DNA of 64,000 bases, taken from Streptomyces sp. HPF1205. Its GTDB lineage: Bacteria > Actinomycetota > Actinomycetes > Streptomycetales > Streptomycetaceae. Location: the NCBI RefSeq assembly GCF_020400825.1, contig NZ_JAINVH010000005.1:1-64000 (forward strand), read 5' to 3'. The notes below the pieces were generated by a model. That model was not told where the DNA came from, searched no databases, and worked only from the letters and a program-made list of their open reading frames with translations. Shown in pieces: positions 7,714-17,600 of this stretch. The number at the start of each line of letters is the position of its first letter. Position 1 is the first letter of the stretch. Made by a program: the position numbers and the translations under genes.

Positions 7714-10700
7714 TCAGAACCCCCAGGACCAGGTCTCCCCTTCGCCGATGCTCACGCTGACCGGCGGAGCTTCCGGTGGTCCCCCTCCGCCGAAGAGGTA
7801 GCCGGTGGCTATGGGGCGATTGTGCTCGCCCTTGCTGCGGGAGACGTTGTATCCGAGCTCAGGGCCCTCCCCCGCCGAGTCGCCGAAATACTGGGATGGG
7901 CCGCTCATCTCCTTGATGCTGCGCGCGTTGCTGAGGAGAACGCCTCCGTTGACTCCCGCCTGCGGCGTCGAGACACCGTTGCCGATGGAGAATGTGACGC
8001 CCGGGTGGCCGCCTGCCAGCACCACGCAGCCCGTCGCTTCCACGCCGTATCCGAACCCCGCCGAGCCCCCGGCGCAGTAGCCGATGGTGAAGTACCGTAT
8101 GAGGTTGAACTTGCTGTTCCAGCCCCGTTTGAGGGACAGTCCGCCGTCCTGCTTGCCCGCCTGAAGGGCCTGGGTGGCCGCGTGCTGGGCCTGGATGATC
8201 AGGTTGAGCATGTTCGCGCGGCGGGCGCCCTCCTTCTCGGCCTTGATGCGGGCCCGGACGATGGCCTGCTCGCGGCGCTCGGCCTCGGCCCGGCGCCTGC
8301 TCCAGTAGCGCTCGTCGCCCGCGTACCGCGACGGGCTGTAGCGGTGCCTGTTGGTGGGGTTGCCGCTGTAGCGGTTGAGGTCCGGGTCCTGCCAGGCGGG
8401 CCCGTTGTACCTGCCGTGCCTGGGGCCGCTCCCGCAGTGGTGGGTCTCGCAGTAGTTCGGCCCGTGGACGGACTGCCAGGGGGTGGGGCACACGCCCACG
8501 TCGCAGTGGGTCAGGCCGCTGGGGTCGCTGTGGGTGACCGGGTTGGAGCCGGCGTAGTTGTAGCCCGCCTGCTGCTGGGCATCGGTCTCCTCGAAGAGCG
8601 GGTCCAGCGAGGCGAAGGTGCCGGTGGCCGGGTCGTACCAGCGGGCGCCGACCGCCGTGAGGCCGGTGGCGGTGTCCGCGGGTTTGCCGAGGAAGGCGTG
8701 GTTGTCCGGCCAGCCGGCCGGGGCCGTGCCGCGCGGTGCGCCGTACGGGGTCTGCTGGCGCCAGGTGGGGGTGGCGAGGTCCGCGGTCAGGGTGAGCGTG
8801 GCGGTGCCCTGCTGGTCGCCGACCTCGAAGGCGTAGGCGGTGCCGCCGCCCGTACGGACGGCTTCGCCGCCGCCCGGCAGGTCGTAGAAGCGGGTGCCGG
8901 TGATCGCGGAGGTGCCGGTGTCCAGGGCGATCTGCTCGCCCGGCAGGTAGAGCGTGGTGGTGCCGGGGTCCTTCTGCAGCAGCAGCCCGCCGTCGGCGCC
9001 GTAGACGTAGGCCGAGTCGCCGCCGGTGCTGCCGGTGACGGCGGTCAGGCGGCCGAGGTCGTCCCAGGTGAGGGTCTGGGCGCCCTGGCCGGCGGAGCGG
9101 GAGGTGGTCTCGCCGTTCTTGTCGTAGCCGTAGCTCGCGGTGGCGGTGCCGGACGGGCCGGTGGTCGAGGTGCCCGTGAGGGTGTGGGGCTGGCCGGCGC
9201 CGTTGCCGTCGTAGGTGTAGGTGGTGACGGTGTCCGCGGTGCCGGACAGACCGTGGTCGGTCTGCCGGGTGCGCTGCCCGAGCGGGTTGAAGGCCCAGTT
9301 CGTCCAGTACGCGGCGCCGGTGATGCCGGAGCCGACGGTGGAGCCGTTGTTGCCTGCGGGGTCGGCCTGGCAGGTGTCCGTGGCGGTCCAGGCCTGCGTC
9401 AGCCGGTCCAGGGCGTCGTACCGGAAACACTGGGTCTCGCTCGTCGTTCCCTCGCGGGTCTCGGTCTGCCTGACCGGGTTGCCCGCCGGGTCGTACGCGT
9501 ACGAGGTGTGGTCGATGGGGGTGGACGACAGCGCGGTGTCGGCGGTCTTCGTGTCGGTCAGCGCTCCGGTGTGCGGGTCGTAGGTGTTGGTGATGTCCGC
9601 GTGGGCGCTGGTGCTGCCGAGTTCGGTCCGGCCGATCCGCCCGTAGGCGTTCCAGGTGGTGGCGACGGTGTAGTTGGCGAGCCCGGCCAGCCCGTCGGGG
9701 ACGTCGAGTGCGGTGGAGTAGCCGTGGGTGACGGTCTCGGCGGGGAGGGACCCGGTGGCGGGGTAGACGTCGCGCCAGGGCAGTCCGGTGCCGGATGTGT
9801 AGAGGTGGGTGAAGGTGTACGAGCCGGCGAGTGCGCCCTCGCCGGACGGGATGGTGACGGTCTCCCCGATGGGCTCGCCCCAGGCGTTGAAGCCGCGGAT
9901 CTGGTCGGTGTAGGCCTGCCCGCCCGGCCCGCTGCCCGCGACGTACGAGGTGGCGGAGGTCAGCTTGCCCATCGGGTCGGACATGCCGGGGACGGCGTTG
10001 TCGGAGTTGTCGTAGACCCAGGAGGCCACCTGGTTGGCGGGGGCCTGGCCGGCGACGGGTGCGGCGTACTGTCCGGTCTTGCGGTTCAGCGCGTCATAGG
10101 TGAAGGAGAGCGTCCTGCCGCGGGCGTCGGTGGTCTGGATGACGTTGCCGGCCGCGTCGTAGGCGACGGTGGAGGTCCCGGCGTCGGGGTCGCGCTTGGT
10201 GGTGGCCTGGCCCAGCAGGTTGTGGTCGGTGTGCCAGTCGTCGCCGGTGGCGAGGTTCTTCACGTCGCTCTGGTTGCCGGCCGCGTCGAAGAGGTACTGG
10301 ATCGCCTGGGGTCTGCCGTTGGCGGCTGTGGTGGATCCGCCGCTGATGTTCACGGTGGTGACCGGGGCGGTGGCGCCGCTGGTGGTGACGGTCACGGTCG
10401 GGGCGGTGGTGTAGTCCCTGACCTCGGCGGTGCGGCCCAGGGCGTCGGTGACGGTCTCCTTGGCGGTGGCTCCGTCGTAGGGCCGGCCCGACGCGTCGAG
10501 GGGTACGGTGACGGACTCGTCGCCGCCGCCGGTCGCAGCGCCGTCGTACGAGGTCGCGGTCCCGGACACGACCTGGGAGTCGTCGTAGGAGGTGACCAGC
10601 ACGGGGCGTCCGGCGCCGTCGAAGGAGGTGACGTCCTGGTCGGCCACCTGGGAGTCGGGGACCGTGACGAGGCCGGTTCCGGGCGGTGCGGTGGCGTCCC

Positions 10701-13700
10701 ACCAGGAGTTGTTCGTCTTCCAGGTCCAGCCGCGGGTGTCGTAGAAGGTGTCGGAGACGAGTCGGCCGCCCTGGGGGGTGGGGTTCTGGGTCTGGCGGGG
10801 CCGCAGCAGGGCGTCGTAGACGGTGGTGGAGGTGGCGTAGCCCTGTGCGTCGTTCATCGTGTGGGTGGTCACGACGGTGGGGGCGGTGCGGCTGACCTGG
10901 TAGTCGAAGGTGCGGTCGGCCGGCAGGGCGGTGCCGCGGCCGTAGCCCCACACCGCGGTCCTCCGGCCGAGGCCGTCGTAGTGGACCGTGGTGGTGATGC
11001 CGTTGGGGTCGGTCTGCGAGACGGGCAGGCCGCGCTGCGGGTCGTAGCCGGTCGCGGTGACCTGTCCGAGCGGGTTGGCCGAGGTCTCCTCGGTGGTCAG
11101 GCCGTTCGCCATCGTGTACGAGATGTGGGTCTTGTGCCCGAGGGCGTCGTAGGAGTCGGTCGGGCGACCGTACGCGTCGTAGACCTGTGCGGAGTCGGTG
11201 CGGAAGGTGTACGCGCCCGCGGAGTAGCCGTCGGCGGTGCGCGTCACGGAGGGGTGGCCCCTGGTGGGGGCGGCCTGCGGCCAGGCCGGGCTCGCCGGCT
11301 GGGGCCAGGTGGCCGCCAGCGTCGGGTTGTCGTAGTACGTGCGCACGTCGGAGACCACGTCGTCCGGCCGGGTCAGACCGGTCGGCGCGGTCAGCGCGTT
11401 GGTCTGCGCGGCGGTGGGGGCGCTCGCGCCGCCGGGGTTCTGCCCGCCGCAGGCGACGGAGTCGGTCTCCACCTCGGCGGGCAGACCGGTGAGGTTGGCG
11501 CCGGCGGCGGGTGCGTACGTGGTGACCGCGCACTGCGGCTGGTCGGTGCGGGACAGGTCTCCGTGGTCGTAGACGACCAGGGGCAGGCCGAAGGTGGGTG
11601 AGGAGGTGTCCGTGTCGTTGCTGGTGTCGGTCTCCGTCTTCCGCCACGTGGTGGTGGTGCCGTCGGTGAGGGCCTGGCGGGTCCATTCCTCGACCTGCGC
11701 GGTCGCGTTGGCGGTGAGCGCGGGCAGGCCCTTGCGGGTCCGTGTCGCGGTGGGGGCCGACACCCAGTAGGAGTTGACGGTCGAGCCGGTGACCGGGCCG
11801 CCGTCGTAGTCGTAGGTGGTGGATTCGAGAGTGTCGCCCGCGAGTTGGTCGATGTCCTCGTGGGTGCCGCCCTGGGAGTCGGTCAGGGTGACGGCGGTGG
11901 TGCTGTTGTCCTTCGACATCCCGCGGTAGTAGACGTCCTCGGTCTTCGTGCGGGCGTCGGCGCCCTGGCCGGTGAAGGTCTGCACGCGTCCGAAGCCGCG
12001 CCACTGGCCGTAGGTGCGGTACTCGGCCTTGACGAGTTCGTTGTCGTCGTAGTGCCAGGCGCCGCCGCCGAGATAGGCGTAGCTGGTGGCCAGCGTCGGG
12101 GCGCCGCCCGTGGGGTCGGCTTGGGTGACCGAGCTGACCTGGTACTTGTTGAACCAGTCCAGCAGTTGGGCGGCGTTGTCCTTGGGCGTCCAGTACACCG
12201 GGTAGCACGAGGAGGTGTTGGTGGCCGGGGCCGGTTTCGCGCCGGGGTCGCAGGGATCGGTGAGGGTGTAGTTCACCCCGGTCACCGCGCCGGTCTCGCT
12301 GGTGACCGACGAGATCCGCATCCGGGCCAGGGCGGGCAGTCCGTCGGTGACGGTGTCCAGCCGGTTGGCCATCTCCTTGGCGGTGAACGTCACGGGCGGC
12401 AGGGTGACGACGGCGCCGCCCGCGGTGGTGTCGGAGCCGGTGTGGACGATCTTCGACAGCCACAGCGTCGGCGATGTGCCGTCGCCGGTCGCGGGGAGGG
12501 TCTGGGTGAAGGCCCAGGAGTCGACTGCTGCGTAGGCCGTACCGTTCCAGACCTGCGTCCTGATCCCGGTGAGACGGACGCTCGACCAGTACGACGGGGA
12601 GGTCACATAGCAGTCGGCTCCGCTCGTGCAGTTCAGGTCGTAGGGCACGTCGGGCCAGTTCGCGGCGTTGGTCTTGTCGAGCGGGGAGCAGGTGCCGGTC
12701 AGACACCGGTCGCCGGTGGTGAGGACGACCTGTTCCGGGGCGTGGCCGCCGTTGGCGGTGTACGCGTTGCCGTCGGTGAATCCGTAGTCGATACGGTCCA
12801 GGTGCGAGTCCCGCACGTAGACCGAGTTGGCCTTCGGCACGGTCGAGCCGCTGGTGTCGGCGTCGCGGGCATAGGCGTTGGTGTCCTGCTTGTAGTAATA
12901 CGCCATGGCGTTGCCGTCGGTGTCCTTGACGTAGTCGAGATTCCACCGGTAGGCCATCGTGCACCACGACGACGACCAGGTGGCGTTGTAGCAGGGGTCG
13001 CCGGAGTGCGCGGAGTAGACCGGCTCGGAGTCCACGGAGTTGGTGGCCGGACTGCCGGTGGTCCAGCCGGGCAGCCGGTTGCGGCCGAAGGAGAAGACCG
13101 TGCCCGTCCGGTCGGTGACCTCCCAGTAGTCGGCGTCGTGCGTGCCCGAGCCGTTGCCGGAGCCGGTGACGTGCCTGACGACCTCGCCGTTGTCGTCCGC
13201 CGGTGTGTACGTCCTGCTGTCCGCGTCCCACACCAGCGAGGTGACGGAGCCGTTCAGCGACATCGTCAGCACCGGGCCGTCGTAACACCGGTCCGCCGTT
13301 GCCTTGGGCGCCGGCGTCCCTTCCGGCGAGTCGGAGCACGATGCGAACGACTGCTCGATGTACGAGCGCGGTGTGGACCAGCCGTCGCCCAGCCAGTTCG
13401 CCTGCGCCTGCGAGGCCGCCGTCTGGCCGTCGACGCTGCCGGAGTCGTAGGCCAGGCCGACGGACGGCACCAGGTCGGAAGCCGCGGGCGGCACGTCGAT
13501 CGGGTAGGAGTAGGTGAACGAGCCGGCCGAGCCGCCTCCGCTCCACGACGACGAGGCGCTCAGGGTCGTCGCGCCGTAGGTGCCGGCGGGGCTGCCCCCG
13601 TCGTTGCCGCCGTCCGCCGGGCCCGTGGTGGTGGCCGCGAGTACGGCGGTGCCCGCTGCCGGGACGCCCACGGGGTCCAGCGTCGCGTACACCGACTGCC

Positions 13701-14382
13701 GCCGCACGTCGTTGCGGGAGCCGGGCAGCGGGGTCCTGGTGCGGCAGGACGCGAGCCCGGGGGTGGTCAGGGCGCACGCAGGCAGGGCGACCAGGCGTAA
13801 CCGGGAGCCGTAGTTCCCCCCGAGGGCCCCGGCGAACCGCCGGTAGTCGACGCCCAGGGTGACCGGACCGGTGCCGCCTTTCTCCGCGGCGGTGAACACA
13901 ACCCCGTCCACGCCCGCGGCGGCGGCCGTGGCCCGGTCGGCGACGGTGACCGCGACCTGGGCAGGTCCGTGGCCCGCGGCGCGCCCGGCGGGTGCGCGCC
14001 GCACCCAGACCGGGGTGCCGGGCGCGGACACGGTGCCGGGGGCCTGGCCGGCGGCGGACCGCGGCGCCGCCAGGTCCGCGAGTCCCGATCCCCCTGACGG
14101 CAGCCGCCACCGCCGGGTGTCCGCGTTCGCGGCGGCGTCGTCGTGCGGCTTGCGGGGCAGGGCGTAGTGTGCCGGGCTGACTCCGTGCGCCGCCGGCGTG
14201 GCGGGCATGTGCGGCGCCGCGGGTGCGGCGGGGGCCGCAGCGGCCACGGGCACGGAGATCAACGACGACGCCGTCACCGACAAGGCGACGAGAACCGGAA
14301 GTCCGTACGGGCGCAGCACCCGGACTGCCCGGGCCCGCTTCCCCCTGTATTTCCCCCTGTACCTGGCGTTCGCACCGAACAC
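7714..14382 (-). CDS. Giant RHS/YD-repeat secreted protein with variable C-terminal domain
   Basis: This 2222-residue protein starts at GTG 14382 with a GGGGG ribosome binding site 8 nt upstream. A hydrophobic segment after about 25 basic residues (LPVLVALSVTASSLISVPVA) is a signal peptide, so it is exported. After an SpvB-like N-terminal region come many YD/RHS repeats (for example YDALGHKT, YDGLGRRT, YDAAGNVI), then the RHS core ending in YNYAGSNPVTHSDPSGL at about residue 1957. The last 265 residues (7714-8511) form the hypervariable tip. It has a Cys/His-rich start (CDVGVCPTP, CETHHCGSG), a charged helical stretch (RRRAEAERREQ) and a Gly-rich beta-type end. In RHS and polymorphic toxin families this tip is usually a toxin held in the RHS shell. 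I do not recognise this one. No same-strand gene follows within the 200 bp downstream, so no immunity gene is evident. Confidence 0.9.
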   Translation of the reverse strand: MFGANARYRGKYRGKRARAVRVLRPYGLPVLVALSVTASSLISVPVAAAAPAAPAAPHMPATPAAHGVSPAHYALPRKPHDDAAANADTRRWRLPSGGSGLADLAAPRSAAGQAPGTVSAPGTPVWVRRAPAGRAAGHGPAQVAVTVADRATAAAAGVDGVVFTAAEKGGTGPVTLGVDYRRFAGALGGNYGSRLRLVALPACALTTPGLASCRTRTPLPGSRNDVRRQSVYATLDPVGVPAAGTAVLAATTTGPADGGNDGGSPAGTYGATTLSASSSWSGGGSAGSFTYSYPIDVPPAASDLVPSVGLAYDSGSVDGQTAASQAQANWLGDGWSTPRSYIEQSFASCSDSPEGTPAPKATADRCYDGPVLTMSLNGSVTSLVWDADSRTYTPADDNGEVVRHVTGSGNGSGTHDADYWEVTDRTGTVFSFGRNRLPGWTTGSPATNSVDSEPVYSAHSGDPCYNATWSSSWCTMAYRWNLDYVKDTDGNAMAYYYKQDTNAYARDADTSGSTVPKANSVYVRDSHLDRIDYGFTDGNAYTANGGHAPEQVVLTTGDRCLTGTCSPLDKTNAANWPDVPYDLNCTSGADCYVTSPSYWSSVRLTGIRTQVWNGTAYAAVDSWAFTQTLPATGDGTSPTLWLSKIVHTGSDTTAGGAVVTLPPVTFTAKEMANRLDTVTDGLPALARMRISSVTSETGAVTGVNYTLTDPCDPGAKPAPATNTSSCYPVYWTPKDNAAQLLDWFNKYQVSSVTQADPTGGAPTLATSYAYLGGGAWHYDDNELVKAEYRTYGQWRGFGRVQTFTGQGADARTKTEDVYYRGMSKDNSTTAVTLTDSQGGTHEDIDQLAGDTLESTTYDYDGGPVTGSTVNSYWVSAPTATRTRKGLPALTANATAQVEEWTRQALTDGTTTTWRKTETDTSNDTDTSSPTFGLPLVVYDHGDLSRTDQPQCAVTTYAPAAGANLTGLPAEVETDSVACGGQNPGGASAPTAAQTNALTAPTGLTRPDDVVSDVRTYYDNPTLAATWPQPASPAWPQAAPTRGHPSVTRTADGYSAGAYTFRTDSAQVYDAYGRPTDSYDALGHKTHISYTMANGLTTEETSANPLGQVTATGYDPQRGLPVSQTDPNGITTTVHYDGLGRRTAVWGYGRGTALPADRTFDYQVSRTAPTVVTTHTMNDAQGYATSTTVYDALLRPRQTQNPTPQGGRLVSDTFYDTRGWTWKTNNSWWDATAPPGTGLVTVPDSQVADQDVTSFDGAGRPVLVTSYDDSQVVSGTATSYDGAATGGGDESVTVPLDASGRPYDGATAKETVTDALGRTAEVRDYTTAPTVTVTTSGATAPVTTVNISGGSTTAANGRPQAIQYLFDAAGNQSDVKNLATGDDWHTDHNLLGQATTKRDPDAGTSTVAYDAAGNVIQTTDARGRTLSFTYDALNRKTGQYAAPVAGQAPANQVASWVYDNSDNAVPGMSDPMGKLTSATSYVAGSGPGGQAYTDQIRGFNAWGEPIGETVTIPSGEGALAGSYTFTHLYTSGTGLPWRDVYPATGSLPAETVTHGYSTALDVPDGLAGLANYTVATTWNAYGRIGRTELGSTSAHADITNTYDPHTGALTDTKTADTALSSTPIDHTSYAYDPAGNPVRQTETREGTTSETQCFRYDALDRLTQAWTATDTCQADPAGNNGSTVGSGITGAAYWTNWAFNPLGQRTRQTDHGLSGTADTVTTYTYDGNGAGQPHTLTGTSTTGPSGTATASYGYDKNGETTSRSAGQGAQTLTWDDLGRLTAVTGSTGGDSAYVYGADGGLLLQKDPGTTTLYLPGEQIALDTGTSAITGTRFYDLPGGGEAVRTGGGTAYAFEVGDQQGTATLTLTADLATPTWRQQTPYGAPRGTAPAGWPDNHAFLGKPADTATGLTAVGARWYDPATGTFASLDPLFEETDAQQQAGYNYAGSNPVTHSDPSGLTHCDVGVCPTPWQSVHGPNYCETHHCGSGPRHGRYNGPAWQDPDLNRYSGNPTNRHRYSPSRYAGDERYWSRRRAEAERREQAIVRARIKAEKEGARRANMLNLIIQAQHAATQALQAGKQDGGLSLKRGWNSKFNLIRYFTIGYCAGGSAGFGYGVEATGCVVLAGGHPGVTFSIGNGVSTPQAGVNGGVLLSNARSIKEMSGPSQYFGDSAGEGPELGYNVSRSKGEHNRPIATGYLFGGGGPPEAPPVSVSIGEGETWSWGF

Positions 14383-14691
14383 GGCGCTGCCCCCCGTTGT
14401 CCGCCGCCCGACCGGGCGTGATCCGGCAACTAGCGTCTGGCGCCGGACTGTTCCACGGGTGCCCGCGGCCGGGACAGCACGGCCACAGCAAAGGATTCTT
14501 TACCTTTCATATGACGGCTGTTGACCAGCTATGGCACCGCTGTTCCGGTCGTTGTGGCGATGGTCACAGTGGCGCTATATGGACGGAACGTGTCATTCCG
14601 ACTTGTGATGCGGGATGCGATTCCCCGGCCGCCGGCATGCCGCCCACGGCCGCTTCACCGGTTCTCCCGCCAAGCCGTCGAAGGGATCACC
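14383..14691. other. Divergent control region between the two giant secreted protein genes
   Basis: This stretch of about 300 bp holds the ribosome binding site of the leftward RHS gene at its left end and probably both promoters. A rightward sigma-70-like candidate is TTGTGG (14552-14557), 18 nt, TATATG (14576-14581). The region is more A/T-rich than its flanks around 14490-14620. The open frame upstream of 14692 lacks coding character, so I treat it as untranslated leader. Confidence 0.5.
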
Positions 14692-17600
14692 TTGTCGCGC
14701 ACACCGCCCCGCCGCCGACCGATCCCGGGCCCCAGGGGGAAGACGGGCGCCCTGATCGCGGTGATGACCGCGTGCGCCCTCGCCCTGGGCGCCACCGCTG
14801 CGTCGGCCGCCGGGCCGGCCGGCACGCCCCGGTCCGCCCAAGGGACGGCAGCCGCCGACCGGTCCGGTGCTCAGACGGCACCGACGCCTGCCGAGCGGGC
14901 CGAACAGGCGGAGGACCGGGCGCTGCGCACGGCGAAGGCGACCGGGCGCAGCGTACGGGTGGACGCCCTGACCACACCCACCTCGACGACGGTCGCCGAC
15001 CCGGCAGGCACCCTCACCCTCACCCAGAGCGCCGCACCGGTCCGGGCCTGGCAGGACGGCTCCTGGCGGGACCTGGACGCGACCCTGCACGTCAACGCGG
15101 ACCGCTCGCTGTCCCCGAACGTGTCGACGACCGGGCTGGTGCTCTCCGGAGGCGGCACCGGTCCGCTGGCGACCATGTCGGCGACCGGCCACGTACTCGC
15201 CCTGTCCTGGCCCACCCCGCTGCCCGGCCCCGTGGTCTCGGGCGCGACCGCCACCTACCCCGCGGTCCTGCCCGGGGTGGACCTGGTGGTCACCGCCGAC
15301 GCGCAGGGCGGCTTCAGCGACACCCTTGTGGTCAAGAACCGCGCCGCGGCGGCCGATCCCGCGCTCGCCCGGCTGACCATGGAGGCCACGAGCAGCGACC
15401 TGACGGTCACCGCGGACACCGGTGGCGGGCTGAGGGCCGCGGCCACCGGCAAGGGCGAGCCCGTCTTCACCGCGACCCGGCCGACGATGTGGGACTCGGC
15501 GACCACGGCGGCCACCGTCCGGCCGGCGGGCGCGAGCCCGGCCGCCGTCTCCACCGTCACCTCCCCGGGACCGGGCGCACACACCGCGCCGGTCGAGGCC
15601 ACCGCCGCGCCGGAGACCGGCGCGGCGGCCGGCCGGCCGGCACCCGGAACGGGTCGGCACCCGAGGTCGGGAACGATCAGCCTGCGCCCGGACACGGGTC
15701 TGCTGACGGACCCCGCCACCGTCTACCCGGTATACATCGACCCCACGTGGGTCACGCAGAACGCCGGCTCGTCGCGGCAGGCGTGGGCGCAGACCGACAC
15801 CATCAACAAGTCCGCGGCCCACTGGAAGCCGAGCAACCTCCAGAACGGCTACTGCGGCTGGGACACCTGCGTGCCCACCTTCACCGCCGAGTCGTACGTA
15901 CGGATGAGCGTGCCCTCGCAGTTGCAGGGCGCCCAGATCTACTCCTCGGAACTCGACCTGACCGTCTACCACGGCCCGTACTCCTCCTGTTCGTCGGCGC
16001 CGAATCCGGGGCTCGAACTGTGGTGGACGGGCGGCATCTCGTCGTCCACCACCTGGAACAACCCGCCTGCGTGGAAGCAGAAGATCAACACCCAGTACCC
16101 CGCCGCCTGTGACGGCCAGAACGTCGGCTTCCCGATCACCTCCTTCATGCTGGGCCACGCGCAGGGGGTCTCCAGCCTCACCTTCGGGATCGCCGCGGCC
16201 TCGGAGTCGGACAAGGACGCCTGGAAGCAGATCCACGCCTCGACGCTGACGATGTCGACCACCTACGACCGGGCGCCCACCCTGCCCTCCCACCCCGCGG
16301 TGTCCCCCGGCGGGCCCTGTCAGACCGGCGCCCCGTCGGCTGCCGTGGTCGGCAACGACGACGTCACCTTCGACGTCGTGTCCGCCGACCCCGACGGCGG
16401 CCAGCTCGGCACCGAGTTCGTCGTCAAGAACTACGGCGGCACGACGGTCTACGACTCCGGCGACGCGAAGACCGCCGCCACCGCGCTGACCTCCAGCTCC
16501 GGCACGGTCGTGCGGCTGACTCTGCGCCGCTCCCAGATCCAGGGGTGGCACTCCGACGGCGCCACGAAGGCCTACGCGTACTCCTGGTACGTACGCAGCA
16601 GCGACGGGAAGCTCTACAGTCCCGCCGCCGGTGTCGGATCGGCCGGCAGCCCCTGCAACTTCACCTACGACCCGACGCAGCCCCCCGCCCCGGGTGTCGC
16701 CGTCAGCACCGATACGGCGGGCGACGCCGGCGCGCTGGGGCAGAGCGCCACCTTCACCTTCGCCCCCTGTGCCGGCGCGCTCGCCGACCCGCCCACCGCC
16801 TGCACCGGGACCGCCCCCAACCACTACACCTACCAGGTCAACTCCAGCCCGCCGCTGAGCGTGACCGCCACCGGCGGCCCGCAGACGGTGAAGATCCCCC
16901 TGACCCACGCCGGGCCCAACACCCTGACGGTCTTCTCCGTCTCCTCCGGCGGCAATCCGGGCAACTCGGCCTCCGCCGACTTCACCGTCACCGGGCCGGC
17001 CACCCGTTACGCGGACGGCGACATCGACGGCGACTCCCATCCTGACCTGCTCACCGTCGGCACAGGGACGAACCCGGGTCTGTGGCTGGCCACCGGGGAC
17101 GGAGCCGGGCACCTCGACGTCCCCGTGGACATCGGTGCGGCCGGCACCGCGGTCAACACCGCCGGCTCGCCCGCCGACTGGCTCGGCGCCCAGGTCTTGC
17201 ACGGCGACTTCACCGGCAACCACGTCCAGGACGTCCTCGCCTACTACCCGGCGGGCGTCCATGCCGGGGTGAGCAGCGTGCTGGACGGCAACGGCGACAA
17301 ACTCCCGCTCGACCCGTACTCGGGCAGCCAGCGCACCCTTCCGGCGGGCCAGTTCGCCGACTACACCCTCAACGGCGACGGCGACGACCCGGTCGTCCTG
17401 GTGGCCGCGGGGAACGCCAGTCTCACCGGCACCGGCATCGACGATCTGATCGGCATCGCGGGGGACGCCGCCAACGGCTACCAGCTCGACCTCTTCACCA
17501 CCTGTGGCGGCTGCACGGCCAACGCGTACGGCTACGCCCAAACTCTCGCCGGGCCCGCGGACTCCCCGGACGGCGCGTCCGACTGGGACAACTTCGCCCT

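Noticed and set aside
7579-11601. Long rightward open frame opposite the RHS gene
   Set aside because: Mirror frame of the RHS gene, made of repetitive Gly/Val/Ala sequence; no ribosome binding site or domain.
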